From Streptantibioticus ferralitis (lineage in GTDB: Bacteria > Actinomycetota > Actinomycetes > Streptomycetales > Streptomycetaceae), in assembly GCF_029223525.1 (NCBI RefSeq), contig NZ_JARHTQ010000002.1, forward strand, positions 310,001 to 374,000: a stretch of 64,000 nt of DNA. The letters run 5' to 3'. The notes beneath the pieces were generated by a model. The model was given only the letters and a program-made list of their open reading frames with translations. It was not told the DNA's origin and made no database searches. Below, one piece after another: positions 25,985-34,837 of this stretch. A program made the position numbers and the translations under genes. Within the stretch, counting starts at the first letter, position 1. Every line of letters begins with the position of its first letter.

Positions 25985-26118
25985 GTGGCGCGCGGCTTTA
26001 CCCCTAGCCGGTCCGTGTCGTGGGGTGGACCGGCGGTGGACCTTGGGTCCCCCGCTCCTGCCTTCGGCGCTGTCGCGTCGGGTGTTCCCGTCGGTTGGCG
26101 GCAGGATTCGGCGTTCCG
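25985..26118 (-). promoter_or_regulatory. ydaO/yuaA-type c-di-AMP riboswitch
   Basis: On the minus strand the leader contains, in order, the conserved ydaO segments: CGCCGAATCCTGCCGCC, then GCGCCGAAGGCAGGAGCGGG joined to GGGGACCCA, and finally GGGGTAAAGCCGCGCG. These are the strongly conserved joining regions of the class. About 75 bases follow to the Rpf-like ATG; there CTCACC (25961-25966) can pair with GGTGAG (25922-25927), which holds the GAGG ribosome site, and a competing CCGAC/GTCGG pairing is possible. In actinobacteria this riboswitch turns off cell-wall-hydrolase genes when c-di-AMP is high. Confidence 0.9.
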
Positions 26119-26392
26119 ACCGGCGGGGCCCGCGGCAGCGGGCGATGTCGACAGAAACATGGATCGCGGGGGTGGGGCAAGACCCCCCTGAACGGTAGAA
26201 AACGGGCACCTGGCGATCACTGGGCGCGCGAAACCGCAGGTCAGTGGGCGTAAAGTCCGGAAAATGACCGATTAGTCCAGGTTTTCGAAGAGAGGTAAGT
26301 CACACCCGCGCTCGCGTCCCGCCCCCCCGTCGGTGCCCTGGTGGGGCGCCCAACTGGCCCTCCGACCAGCCGCTTCCGCGTAGCATCTGCGC
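26119..26392. other. intergenic region between the riboswitch and dgt
   Basis: A 274-base stretch between divergent units. It must contain the promoter of the riboswitch-Rpf transcript. A small hairpin with GGGGGT/ACCCCC arms is at 26168-26187. No open frame with a credible start is present. Confidence 0.45.
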
Positions 26393-27718
26393 ATGCGACC
26401 GGCCAAATACCGCGATGAGGACCTGGAACAGCACGCACTGCACCGCAGGGTGTCCGACGACGGGCAGCGTTCCGGTTTCGAGCACGACGTCGACCGGATC
26501 CTGTACTCGACCCAGTGGCGGGCGTTGGCCGGCAAGAGCCAGGTCGTGGCCAGCGCCGAACTGGGCGCGTATCACACGCGATTGACGCACTCGATGAAGG
26601 TGGCCCAGTTGGGCCGCCGCATGGCCGAGCGCCTGGAACGGCGTTACGGCGGCCCCAATCCGGCGCTGGTCGAGGCCGCCTGCATGGCGCATGACATCGG
26701 CCATCCGCCCTTCGGGCACGCGGGCGAGACGGCGCTGCGGGCGACCATGGACGAACTGCGCCGCGCGGAGGGCTCGCTGGACAGCTTCGAGGGCAACGCC
26801 CAGACGCTGCGCGTCCTGACCTTCCTGGCCGCGCACAAGTACCCCGGCCATCGCGGGTTGCACCTCACCCGGGCATGTCTGGACGCGTCGATCAAGTACC
26901 CATGGGTGCGGGCCCCGTTGGCCGAGGACCCGGCACGGCACGCCAAGTGGGGCGTCTACGCGGCGGACCGGGAGGCGTTCGCCTGGGTGCGGGCGGGCCG
27001 CACCGGAACCGGGGTGCCGGTCGAGGAGCAGGTGATGGACTGGGCCGACGATGTCACCTACGCCTGCCACGACGTGGAGGACTTCTACCGGACCGGCCTG
27101 ATTCCGCTGGCATCCCTGTTCCCGCCGGAGGGGTGCGCGGGCGGCGACACCGAACGCGAGACCAGGCGCTTCCTGGACTACGTGGAAGCGAAACGGGCCC
27201 GCGACCAGGAGCCGTTCGACCGCGTCGCGGCGCTGCAGCTCATGGCGGACATCGGCAAGCGGCTCCAGGTGCCGGCGCCGTACAGCGGCCGTCATGCGGA
27301 CGCGGTCGCCGTGAACAGGCGCACGGCCGATCTGATCGCCTACTTCACCCGGGACATCGACCTCGAAGTCAGCGGCCCGGCCGCGATCCGCTGCGGCGCC
27401 CGCCTGATCATCCCCCAGGAGCGCCGCGCGGCCTGCGACTTGCTCAAGGAACTGGTCTGGTGCTACGTGATCGACCGCCCGGCGCTCGCCACCCAGCAGC
27501 ACGGGAAGCGGCGCATCGTCAGTGAGTTGCTGCGCTGGAGCCACGACGCCCCGGAACTGCTACCGCCGGACCGGGCGGAGGAGCTGGAGCTGCACGGAGA
27601 CCGGCTGCGCGTCGCGGCCGACCATGTCGCGTCGCTCACCGAGGACCAGGCCGTCGCCTTGCACCATCGCCTGTCCGGCGTCGGCCTCGGGGCGCTGAGC
27701 GACAACATGTGGCTGTGA
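26393..27718 (+). CDS. dgt: dGTPase-like HD-domain phosphohydrolase
   Basis: A 441-residue deoxynucleoside triphosphate triphosphohydrolase. It has the HD metal-binding set RLTHS (His66), AHDIGHPPFGHAGE (His100, Asp101) and the later WADDVTYACHDVED with its aspartate. RILYSTQWRALAGKSQV is the nucleotide-binding N-terminal region. It hydrolyses dGTP or other dNTPs to deoxynucleoside and triphosphate, trimming nucleotide pools; some relatives restrict phage. It is close to the form found on its own in many streptomycetes, not the dnaG-linked one. A hairpin follows the stop. Confidence 0.9.
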   Translation: MRPAKYRDEDLEQHALHRRVSDDGQRSGFEHDVDRILYSTQWRALAGKSQVVASAELGAYHTRLTHSMKVAQLGRRMAERLERRYGGPNPALVEAACMAHDIGHPPFGHAGETALRATMDELRRAEGSLDSFEGNAQTLRVLTFLAAHKYPGHRGLHLTRACLDASIKYPWVRAPLAEDPARHAKWGVYAADREAFAWVRAGRTGTGVPVEEQVMDWADDVTYACHDVEDFYRTGLIPLASLFPPEGCAGGDTERETRRFLDYVEAKRARDQEPFDRVAALQLMADIGKRLQVPAPYSGRHADAVAVNRRTADLIAYFTRDIDLEVSGPAAIRCGARLIIPQERRAACDLLKELVWCYVIDRPALATQQHGKRRIVSELLRWSHDAPELLPPDRAEELELHGDRLRVAADHVASLTEDQAVALHHRLSGVGLGALSDNMWL

Positions 27719-27733
27719 CCGGATGAGTGACCG

Positions 27734-27763
27734 GCGTATCGGCCGACGCCCCAGCCGATACGC
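27734..27763 (+). terminator. terminator after dgt
   Basis: GCGTATCGGC and GCCGATACGC form a perfect 10-base-pair stem with a 10-base loop, 16 bases after the dgt stop. Confidence 0.7.
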
Positions 27764-27796
27764 TCGTCCATCCCGTCCGGGATAAAATCGACACGT

Positions 27797-28339
27797 ATGT
27801 CTGTCCGTGCGGAGGCTGCCGCCTTCGCGAGAGTCGAGGCGTCGACGATGGGAAGCAGTGATCACGGTCGATCATCGGCAGGCGGCCACGACCCGGTCCC
27901 GTCCGCTGTGCCGACGGCCCTCGACGCTCAGAGCGCGATGTTCGCCGAGGCGCTGCGGCAGCTGGTGCGGGCACTGCGCGCCACCACCGCCATCGGCTAC
28001 GTAGCCGTCGACGACGGCCGGAGCCTGGCCGCGGCGGTCGTGGCGGGCGGGCCGCTGTCGATATTCGCCACCGCGGAACGCATCGCGGCGGCCAGCGAGC
28101 CGTACACCGCCGCCATCGCGCACCGTACCGGCAAGCAGTCCGTGCAGACCTTTCCGGAGACCATCGGCATTCCGTCCCGGCTCGATGTGACGATGCCGTT
28201 CGCCTATACGGCGGCCTCCACCCCGGTGCGGGCCTCGGGGCGCGGAGTGGGCGTGCTCACCGTCATCTGGGCTCCGCCGCTGGGGCCGAGGACGCTGCTG
28301 CCCGAAGAGCGGGAGCGTCGAGATGGCCCTCCCATGTAG
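27797..28339 (+). pseudogene. truncated GAF-domain regulator
   Basis: A 180-codon frame. Residues 45-170 (LRQLVRALRATTAIGYVAVDDG through GRGVGVLTVIWAPP) follow the N-terminal GAF domain of streptomycete SpoIIE-type PP2C phosphatases. It then stops just where the linker to the catalytic domain would begin (LPEERERRDGPPM). No phosphatase or kinase domain follows in any frame before the deaminase gene. It is either a stand-alone GAF protein or, more likely, the remaining front of a larger regulator. The N-terminal 40 residues are low complexity. Confidence 0.6.
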
Positions 28340-28381
28340 GGCCCGCAGGGTGCTACGGCCCGTCGGGTGGGTGGATGAACG

Positions 28382-28798
28382 ATGATGCAAGGCACTCCCG
28401 TCGACCACGAACTCGTTCAGGCCGCCACCAGGACGGCGCGCACCTTCTGCCGGGGCGACAACCACACCGTTGCCGCCGCGGCGCGCACCCGCGACGGCCG
28501 GATCGTCACCGGGCTGAACGCCTACCACTTCACGGGCGGCCCGTGCGCCGAACTCGTCGTCATCGGCGCGGCAGCGGCCCAGGGCGGCTACGACCTCACC
28601 ACCATGGTCGCGGTGGGCGATCACGAACGCGGCGTCATCCCCCCGTGCGGCCGCTGCCGCCAGGTCCTGTTCGACTACTTCCCGGCACTCGACGTCATCA
28701 TCGGCGCAGCCGACCACCTACGAGCCGTCCCCATCGCGCAACTGCTCCCCGAGCCCTACGCCTGGTCGGACCACCAGCCCGACGACGGTACCGACTGA
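28382..28798 (+). CDS. cytidine/blasticidin-S deaminase-like enzyme
   Basis: A 138-residue zinc deaminase of the cytidine deaminase fold. The catalytic signature GGPCAELVVIG holds the zinc cysteine and the proton-shuttling glutamate; PCGRCRQVLFDY supplies the other two zinc cysteines. Length and the short C-terminus are nearer to blasticidin-S deaminases than to housekeeping Cdd. A nucleoside-antibiotic detoxifying role is possible but not shown. Two ATG codons in a row (28382 and 28385) could start it. Confidence 0.85.
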   Translation: MMQGTPVDHELVQAATRTARTFCRGDNHTVAAAARTRDGRIVTGLNAYHFTGGPCAELVVIGAAAAQGGYDLTTMVAVGDHERGVIPPCGRCRQVLFDYFPALDVIIGAADHLRAVPIAQLLPEPYAWSDHQPDDGTD

Positions 28799-28899
28799 CC
28801 GCGCCGATCAGTCGTGCGGCTGCCGAGTCGGAGTCGACGGCTGGTCAGCGCGCCGATAATTGGCTCGACGGTGTCGTGGCGGTTCGGCAGGATCCGGTC

Positions 28900-29541
28900 A
28901 TGGACAGGCACTTTTGGCCCCTGCTCGGGCTTCGGGTCACCACACCCCGCCTGGAACTGCGGCTTCCGGACATGGAGTTGGCCGAGGAACTGGCGGCAGT
29001 GGCTGCGGACGGTGTGCATGACGCGGCGAACATGCCGTTCACGGTTCCGTGGACAAATGCGTCCCCGCAGGAGCGGGGGCGTGCGACGTTCCAGCATGTA
29101 CTGGGAACCATCGCGAACTGGCGCCCCGACAACTGGACGCTGAGCCTTGCGGTGCTGGACGGCGGAAAGGTCGTCGGACGGCAGGATCTGACCGCGGTCG
29201 ACTTCGGGGTGACCCGGGAGGTCACCACCGGATCCTGGCTGGGGCTGGCTCATCAGGGGCAGGGGGTCGGCACGGAAATGCGGGCAGCGGCGGTGCACCT
29301 GGCGTTCGAAGGGCTGGGCGCGCGGTATGCGACCTCGTCCGCGATGACGGACAACGCGCCCTCGCTGGGTGTGTCCCGAAAGCTCGGCTACCGCCCCGAC
29401 GGCCTGACCGTGGCCTCGGTGCGCGGGCAGGCGCAGACCCTGCAACGGTTGCGTCTGGACCGTATGGCATGGCGGTCGCACCGCTCGGTCCCTGTCCGCA
29501 TCGAGGGATTGGAACAGTGCCGCCCACTGTTCGGAGCGTAG
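28900..29541 (+). CDS. GNAT-family N-acetyltransferase (RimJ/RimL-like)
   Basis: A 213-residue acetyltransferase with TPRLELRLPDMELAEELA at the start, the strand-4/acetyl-CoA loop SWLGLAHQGQGVGTEMRAAAVHLAF near residue 115, and the motif-B region NAPSLGVSRKLGYRPDG. Substrate unknown; the RimJ/RimL subfamily acts on protein N-termini or small molecules. ATG 28900 matches the family start. It lies 100 bases after the deaminase gene and on the same strand. Confidence 0.87.
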   Translation: MDRHFWPLLGLRVTTPRLELRLPDMELAEELAAVAADGVHDAANMPFTVPWTNASPQERGRATFQHVLGTIANWRPDNWTLSLAVLDGGKVVGRQDLTAVDFGVTREVTTGSWLGLAHQGQGVGTEMRAAAVHLAFEGLGARYATSSAMTDNAPSLGVSRKLGYRPDGLTVASVRGQAQTLQRLRLDRMAWRSHRSVPVRIEGLEQCRPLFGA

Positions 29542-29644
29542 CCCCAGGCGTCGGCCCCGGTTGTGCGGCGCTCTGGTCGGGGTGAGGGAGCCGCACTATC
29601 GTCGTTGCCCAGGGAGCAGGAGGGCGGAACACAGGGGGTTCGTA

Positions 29645-30400
29645 GTGGGAAGCGCGCATACCCTGATCGGAACCGGTGAGCACCAAGTCATCGCGCTGCA
29701 CGGCTGGTTCAGTGATCGTACCGGCTACCAGGGGCTGTGGCCGTACCTCGATCGGCAGGCGTTCTCCTACGCGTTCATGGACTACCGGGGCTACGGTGAG
29801 GAGATAGGCGCCGCCGGGGAGTTCACGCTGGACGAGATCGCGGGCGATGTCCTCGCACTCGCCGACCAACTCGGCTGGGCCGAGTTCAGTCTGATCGGGC
29901 ATTCGATGGGTGGAGCCGCGATACAGCAGGTGCTGGCCCGGTCACCAGGGCGGGTGCGCAAGCTGATCGGCCTGTGCCCGGTGCCCGCGTCGGGCGTCCC
30001 GTTCGACGACGACGGCTGGCGGCTGTTCTCCGGAGCCGCGGACAGCGCCGACAACCGGCGGGCGATCATCGACCGGACCACCGGCGGCAGACTGGCCGAC
30101 GGCTGGCTGGACGTCATGACGGCCCGTTCGCTGGAATGCTCCGCCCGGGACGCCTTCGCGGCCTATCTGCCGCAATGGGCCAGGGCCGATCTGGTGCACC
30201 TGGTCAAGGGCAGCACGCTGCCGGTGAAGGTGGTGGTGGGCGAGCATGACCCCGGGATGTCCGCCGACTTCATGCGCGCCACCTGGCTGACGACATATCC
30301 GAACACCGATCTCGAGGTGATGGGAAACTGCGGCCACTATCCGATGGACGAGACACCGATCGCCCTGATCACCTCCGTTGAGTCCTTCCTCCGCGAGTGA
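29645..30400 (+). CDS. alpha/beta hydrolase
   Basis: A 251-residue alpha/beta-fold hydrolase. HGWFSDRTG forms the oxyanion region; the nucleophile is in GHSMGG, the acid in VVGEHDPG and the histidine in GNCGHYPMDE. GTG 29645 is the likely start. Its stop overlaps the GTG of the following P450 (GTGA), so the two are made together, suggesting that the hydrolase and P450 act on the same compound. Confidence 0.87.
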   Translation: MGSAHTLIGTGEHQVIALHGWFSDRTGYQGLWPYLDRQAFSYAFMDYRGYGEEIGAAGEFTLDEIAGDVLALADQLGWAEFSLIGHSMGGAAIQQVLARSPGRVRKLIGLCPVPASGVPFDDDGWRLFSGAADSADNRRAIIDRTTGGRLADGWLDVMTARSLECSARDAFAAYLPQWARADLVHLVKGSTLPVKVVVGEHDPGMSADFMRATWLTTYPNTDLEVMGNCGHYPMDETPIALITSVESFLRE

Positions 30401-31746
30401 CCGCCATGCCGGTGAGCGCGCAGGAGCGCCGAGACGCCGCGGAGATCCACAGCCCGGACACCTATGTGCACGGCATGCCGCACAGCGCGTTCGGACGGCT
30501 GCGCGAGCGGGCCGCGGCGGTGCGGTTCGAAGGCTCCGCCGAGCTCGGCGCCGGATTCACCGCGGTGCTGCGGCACGCGGAGGTACGGCAGGTGCTCCGC
30601 TCGCCCCAGCGGTTCTCGTCGCATCTGGGAGGCACACAGATCAGGGATCCGGCGACCCCGGAAGACCTGACGGCGGTGCGCCGGATGATGCTCAACATGG
30701 ATCCGCCGGACCACTCCCGGCTGCGAACGCTGCTGACGAGCGCCTTCACCCCGCGTGCGGTGGCCGCGTTGGGCGAGCGCATCCGGTCGCGTGCCCGCGC
30801 ACTGGTCGACGCCGTGGCCGAACGCGGCGAGTGCGACTTCGCCACCGAGGTCGCCGCCGACCTGCCGGTCGCCACCCTCGCCGAAATCCTGGGAGTCCCG
30901 GCCGCCGACCGCGCGCTGCTGTACGACTGGTCCAATCGCGTCGTCGGCTATCAGGACCAGGAGTACGCCGCCTGCCACACCGTCGACCCGCAAGGCGTGA
31001 GCGAAGCCGCCCGCCGTGCGCTGGCCCTTCGCCCGCAGCCCGATGCCGCGGGCCGGATGCCCGATCCGCGATCGCGCCGGGGCATGCCCGATCTCTACGG
31101 GTACGCCCGTGAACTGGGGGAGTGGAAGCGGGACCGGACGTCAGGCGGGGAAGCGGGCGACATCATGGGCATCCTGATGCGGCAGGTGGACACGGAGGGC
31201 GGCCGGGTCTCGATCGAGGAGTTCGAGCAGCTCTTCTGGCTGCTGACGGTCGCCGGCAACGAGACCCTGCGCAACGGCCTGCCGGGCGGTCTGCTCGCCC
31301 TGATCAGCCACCCCGCCCAGTACCGCAGGCTGCGCGCGGACCGGTCGCTGCTGCCGGGAGCGGTTGACGAGATGCTGCGGTGGTGGACCCCCGTACTGCA
31401 CATCCGCCGGACCGCCACGGTCGACACCGAACTCGGCGGGGTGCCGATCAGGGCGGGGGAGAAGGTGGTGGTGTACTTCTGCTCGGCCAACCGTGACGAG
31501 CGGGTGTTCACCGAGCCGGACAGCTTCGACATCGGCCGGGTGCCGGGCGGCCATCTGTCGTTCGGGCACGGTCCGCACTTCTGCCTCGGCGCCCAACTGG
31601 CGCGGGTGCAGATGCGGGAGATGTTCGCCGCCGTGCTCGACAGGCTGGGCGAGGTGGAACTCGCCGGAGAGCCACGGCGGTTGCGGTCGAATTTCCAGAA
31701 CGGGGTCAAGCATCTGCCGATCCGCTGGCGGCCGGTCGGCGGCTGA
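30397..31746 (+). CDS. cytochrome P450, CYP125/CYP142-like
   Basis: A 449-residue soluble P450 translated from a GTG overlapping the upstream hydrolase. The I-helix reads LTVAGNETLRNGLPGG, in which AGNET replaces AGxDT, a mark of sterol-type CYP124/125/142 enzymes; the K-helix is DEMLRWWTP and the haem loop FGHGPHFCLGAQLA. An insertion of about 60 residues (GVSEAARRALAL...SRRGMPDLYGYAR) precedes the F/G region. Likely hydroxylates a lipid, sterol or polyketide. No redox partner is encoded here. Confidence 0.88.
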   Translation: MTAMPVSAQERRDAAEIHSPDTYVHGMPHSAFGRLRERAAAVRFEGSAELGAGFTAVLRHAEVRQVLRSPQRFSSHLGGTQIRDPATPEDLTAVRRMMLNMDPPDHSRLRTLLTSAFTPRAVAALGERIRSRARALVDAVAERGECDFATEVAADLPVATLAEILGVPAADRALLYDWSNRVVGYQDQEYAACHTVDPQGVSEAARRALALRPQPDAAGRMPDPRSRRGMPDLYGYARELGEWKRDRTSGGEAGDIMGILMRQVDTEGGRVSIEEFEQLFWLLTVAGNETLRNGLPGGLLALISHPAQYRRLRADRSLLPGAVDEMLRWWTPVLHIRRTATVDTELGGVPIRAGEKVVVYFCSANRDERVFTEPDSFDIGRVPGGHLSFGHGPHFCLGAQLARVQMREMFAAVLDRLGEVELAGEPRRLRSNFQNGVKHLPIRWRPVGG

Positions 31747-31773
31747 CCGCACCCGCGGCGCGTCCGAGACCAC

Positions 31774-31827
31774 GAGCGGGCAGGCGACCCCGATGGTGGC
31801 CCGAGTCCGAGTGCCGCCCGCCCGCTC
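31774..31827. terminator. weak terminator between the P450 and PucR genes
   Basis: GAGCGGGCAGGCG pairs with CGCCCGCCCGCTC except at one position, with a 28-base loop, in the 94-base space between two convergent genes. Confidence 0.5.
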
Positions 31828-31840
31828 CCTGATGCCGCTG

Positions 31841-33088
31841 TCAGGCGATCACGCCGCGCAGCAGCAGAGCGGCCAGTGCGAGGGCCGCGCCGCGGGGTGT
31901 GGACAGGTCGAGGGCGGTGAGTTCGGTGATCCGGGCGAGCCGGTTGTCAACGGTGTTGGGATGCAGGCCCAGTTGACGCGCGGTGCCCCGGCGGTCCCGC
32001 TGGCTCTCCAGATAGGTGCGCAGGGTTTCGAGCAGTTCCGGCCGGTCGTCGACGGGGTCGAGCAGGGCGGCGATCGGGCCGCTGCTCTCGTTGTCGCGGG
32101 ACAGGTGGAATTCGAGCAGCACGTCTTCGAGGCGGTGCAGTCCGGGCGGCCGTCCGCAGGCGCGGGCGACCCGGATGATCTCGGCGGCGGTACCGGCGGC
32201 ACCCGGCAGGTCCGCCGCCGTCGCGGCGGGGCAGGCGGCCATACGAACCTCGGCACCGCAGTCGCGGCGCAGCCGTTCCGCGAGCCCCTCGGGGACCTCG
32301 GGCGGTCCGCCGTGGCCGTCCCGCCCCGGCACGATGGCGTGCCCTCCGTCCTCCGCCAGGACGGTGAGCACCTCGGTACCGAAGCCGCGGTCCAGCGCCG
32401 TCTGCAGCCGGCGCCTGCGGCGGCGGTCGGCGACCGCGTGGCCTGCCGTCACGGGGGCGGACGTCGGCGGCCCGATCCGCAGGCACAGCACCAGCCCGCC
32501 GTGCTCCACTCCGAGGGCGCGCACGGCTTCGTCATCCGGCACCCGCGTGCCGTCGAGGAGTCCGCGCACCAGGGAACGGCGCCGCTCCTGCCGTTCGGCG
32601 TCGAGCGTCGCCCGCTCGTCGAGGTAGGTCTCGGCGACCGCGCCCATGATGCCCTCCTGCGCGCGCAGCAGCAGCCCGGCCAGCTCGGTCAGGGCGGCCT
32701 CCTCGCCCGGCCGGGCGCTCTCGTGCAGCGCCTGCCACAACACGTACACCCCGAGCGCATGGCTGCGCAGCAGCAGTTGCAGCGGTACGCCCTCCTCGGC
32801 GCGCTGGGCGGCGCGCTCGCGGAACAGCCGATGGTCGTCGGCGCGGTGCAGCGGGTCGTGGATCCTGCGGACGAACAGGCGCAGACCGTACCGGGCGGTG
32901 GCGGCGATCTCCATGTCCTTCATGTCGCCGGGTAGTTCGGCGTAGCCCGGGATCCGCTCGAAGGAGTCACGGGACATCCGGCGGGCGAGTTCGTTGATCC
33001 GGGGCTCGCAACGAGCCGCGAGGACACGGGCGTTCTGGGAGATCTGGTACCGACCGGGTGGGCGACTCGTGGGCGGATGTGCGGTCAT
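31841..33088 (-). CDS. PucR-family transcriptional regulator
   Basis: A 415-residue regulator. The N-terminal half is the helical RsbR/GAF-like sensor region seen in PucR proteins (INELARRMSRDSFERIPGYAEL), the centre resembles a GGDEF-like inactive domain, and the C-terminus has the PucR helix-turn-helix (LLETLRTYLESQRDRRGTARQLGLHPNTVDNRLARI). It is divergent from the metallo-beta-lactamase gene, with a set of CTGTGA half-sites between them; it probably controls that gene and itself. Confidence 0.9.
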   Translation of the reverse strand: MTAHPPTSRPPGRYQISQNARVLAARCEPRINELARRMSRDSFERIPGYAELPGDMKDMEIAATARYGLRLFVRRIHDPLHRADDHRLFRERAAQRAEEGVPLQLLLRSHALGVYVLWQALHESARPGEEAALTELAGLLLRAQEGIMGAVAETYLDERATLDAERQERRRSLVRGLLDGTRVPDDEAVRALGVEHGGLVLCLRIGPPTSAPVTAGHAVADRRRRRRLQTALDRGFGTEVLTVLAEDGGHAIVPGRDGHGGPPEVPEGLAERLRRDCGAEVRMAACPAATAADLPGAAGTAAEIIRVARACGRPPGLHRLEDVLLEFHLSRDNESSGPIAALLDPVDDRPELLETLRTYLESQRDRRGTARQLGLHPNTVDNRLARITELTALDLSTPRGAALALAALLLRGVIA

Positions 33089-33123
33089 CGCTCTCCTTCG
33101 AGCACTCGACGTCGCCTCCCTGG

Positions 33124-33161
33124 CTGTGAGGAATCACAGTATCCAGCCGGGACCACTGTGA
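33124..33161. promoter_or_regulatory. triple CTGTGA half-site, candidate PucR operator
   Basis: CTGTGA-GGAA-TCACAG (33124-33139) is a perfect palindrome, and a further CTGTGA at 33156-33161 makes a second inverted pair with the middle TCACAG. All lie 36-73 bases upstream of the PucR start, between divergent genes. A TATCCAG direct repeat (about 33141 and 33227) is also present. Confidence 0.6.
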
Positions 33162-33261
33162 CGAGAGGTGCTGTCCACCGACCCGTGAGGAGACCAGGAT
33201 CGGCGGCGGGAGTGGGGGAGTTGGGGTATCCAGGGCTGACCAGGTGACGAGACGAGGTCCT

Positions 33262-34629
33262 ATGACGGAGCACAACGTGGACACCTATCTGTCCTACGCC
33301 GACGGGGTCTGGAACGGTACGGAGAGCCTGCTGCCGCACTTCAGTGGCCGCTTCACCGGCCCTGAACTGGTGCGCGTCGGCGAACGCGGTGGATTCTTCC
33401 CGGCGTTCGCCAATGTGTCGGTCTTCGACACCGGCGACGGCCTGGTGCTGGTCGACAGCGGTGACTTCCGTACCGCCGAGACACTGCACACGGCCGTACG
33501 AGCGTTCTCCGACGCCGAGGTGCGCGCCGTCGTCTACACGCACGGACACATCGACCATGTCTTCGGGGTCTCCCCGTTCGACGCGACGGCGGACCGGGAC
33601 GGCACCGGGCGGCCGGAGGTGATCGGGCACGAGGCGGTGGCCGCGCGCTTCGACCGCTACCGGGCGACGGCCGGCTACAACGGCTGGATCAACCGCCGCC
33701 AGTTCGGGGTGCCCGGGCTGGAGTGGCCGACCACGTACCGCTATCCGGACACCGTCTACCGGGACCGGCTGACCGTGCGGCGCGGCGAGCTGACCTTCGA
33801 GCTGACGCACGCATGGGGCGAGACGGACGATCACACCTATGTGTGGATTCCCGAGCTGAAGACGGTGTGCACAGGAGACCTTTTCATCTGGAACTCTCCC
33901 AACGCCGGCAACCCGCAGAAGGTGCAGCGCTATCCCGAGGAGTGGGCGCGGGCGCTGCGCGACATGCGGGCGCTGGGCGCCGAGGTGCTGCTGCCCGGTC
34001 ACGGCGTGCCGATCCTGGGGGCCGACCGGATCCGCCAGGCGCTGGACGACACGGCCGAGTTGCTGGAGACGCTGTGCACCCAGACCCGTGACCTGATGAA
34101 CGCGGGCCTGCGCCTGGACGAGGTGATCCATGCGGTACGGGTGCCCGGTGAACTGCTCGCCAAGCCGTATCTCCATCCCGCGTACGACGAGCCGGAGTTC
34201 GTGGTCCGCAACCTGTGGCGGCTGTGGGGCGGTTGGTACGACCAGAATCCCGCACACCTCAAGCCCGCGCCGCAGGCCGCCGTCGCCACCGAACTGGCCG
34301 CGGCCGCCGGTGGCGCGCGGGTACTGGCGGACCGGGCCATGGAGTTGCTGGACGCCGGTCAGCTGCGGCTGGCCTGTCATCTGGCGGAGACCGCCGCGCT
34401 GGCCGCCCCCGAGGACCGCGGCATCGCACGGGTACGGGCGGCGGTGTACGGGAAGCGGGCGGCGGCCGAGAGCTCGACGATGGCGCGTGGAGTGTTCGGC
34501 TGGGCCGCCGCCGAGTCGGCGGCGGTGGCCGAAGGCACCGATGTGGCCACCGAGTTGACCCGCACCGAGGAGGGACGTCGGCGTGCGGCGGGCGCCATCA
34601 GCGTAGGCGTGGTCGACGACGACCGCTGA
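33262..34629 (+). CDS. metallo-beta-lactamase-fold alkylsulfatase-like enzyme
   Basis: A 455-residue enzyme. The zinc motif THGHIDH (about residues 93-99), the THAWGETDDH region, TGDLFIWNSPNAGNP and PGHGVPILG follow the SdsA1/BDS1 alkylsulfatase family rather than glyoxalase II. The dimerisation region is present but the C-terminal SCP2-like domain of true alkylsulfatases is replaced by a short helical tail. ATG 33262 has GAGG upstream; an in-frame GTG 18 bases earlier is weaker. It may hydrolyse alkyl sulfates or a related ester. Control by the divergent PucR gene is likely. Confidence 0.82.
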   Translation: MTEHNVDTYLSYADGVWNGTESLLPHFSGRFTGPELVRVGERGGFFPAFANVSVFDTGDGLVLVDSGDFRTAETLHTAVRAFSDAEVRAVVYTHGHIDHVFGVSPFDATADRDGTGRPEVIGHEAVAARFDRYRATAGYNGWINRRQFGVPGLEWPTTYRYPDTVYRDRLTVRRGELTFELTHAWGETDDHTYVWIPELKTVCTGDLFIWNSPNAGNPQKVQRYPEEWARALRDMRALGAEVLLPGHGVPILGADRIRQALDDTAELLETLCTQTRDLMNAGLRLDEVIHAVRVPGELLAKPYLHPAYDEPEFVVRNLWRLWGGWYDQNPAHLKPAPQAAVATELAAAAGGARVLADRAMELLDAGQLRLACHLAETAALAAPEDRGIARVRAAVYGKRAAAESSTMARGVFGWAAAESAAVAEGTDVATELTRTEEGRRRAAGAISVGVVDDDR

Positions 34630-34837
34630 GCGAGAGAGCGCTGAAGCCATCTCCCGCACCGGGTGGTCCGGCCGCGGATGGTGAGCCGAAGGCCGCGTCA
34701 CACGAACAGCCGGTCGCTGTGGCCAGCTTCGTAACCTGACGGGACGACCGGCGTTCACACGGTGGCTGCCTCATGCAATGACCTCGCGGCCGAGGCGGCG
34801 GCGTCGCGAGGACCCGATCGGTGGAAGGGCTGCCGCT

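Noticed and set aside
25492-26220. Histidine/arginine-rich minus-strand frames covering the Rpf leader
   Set aside because: They run through the riboswitch and Rpf gene in other frames; the RNA structure explains the conservation.
26393-27718. dGTPase as a phage-defence gene
   Set aside because: Some dGTPases are antiviral, but this one has the common stand-alone form and no defence neighbours, so housekeeping is the simpler view.
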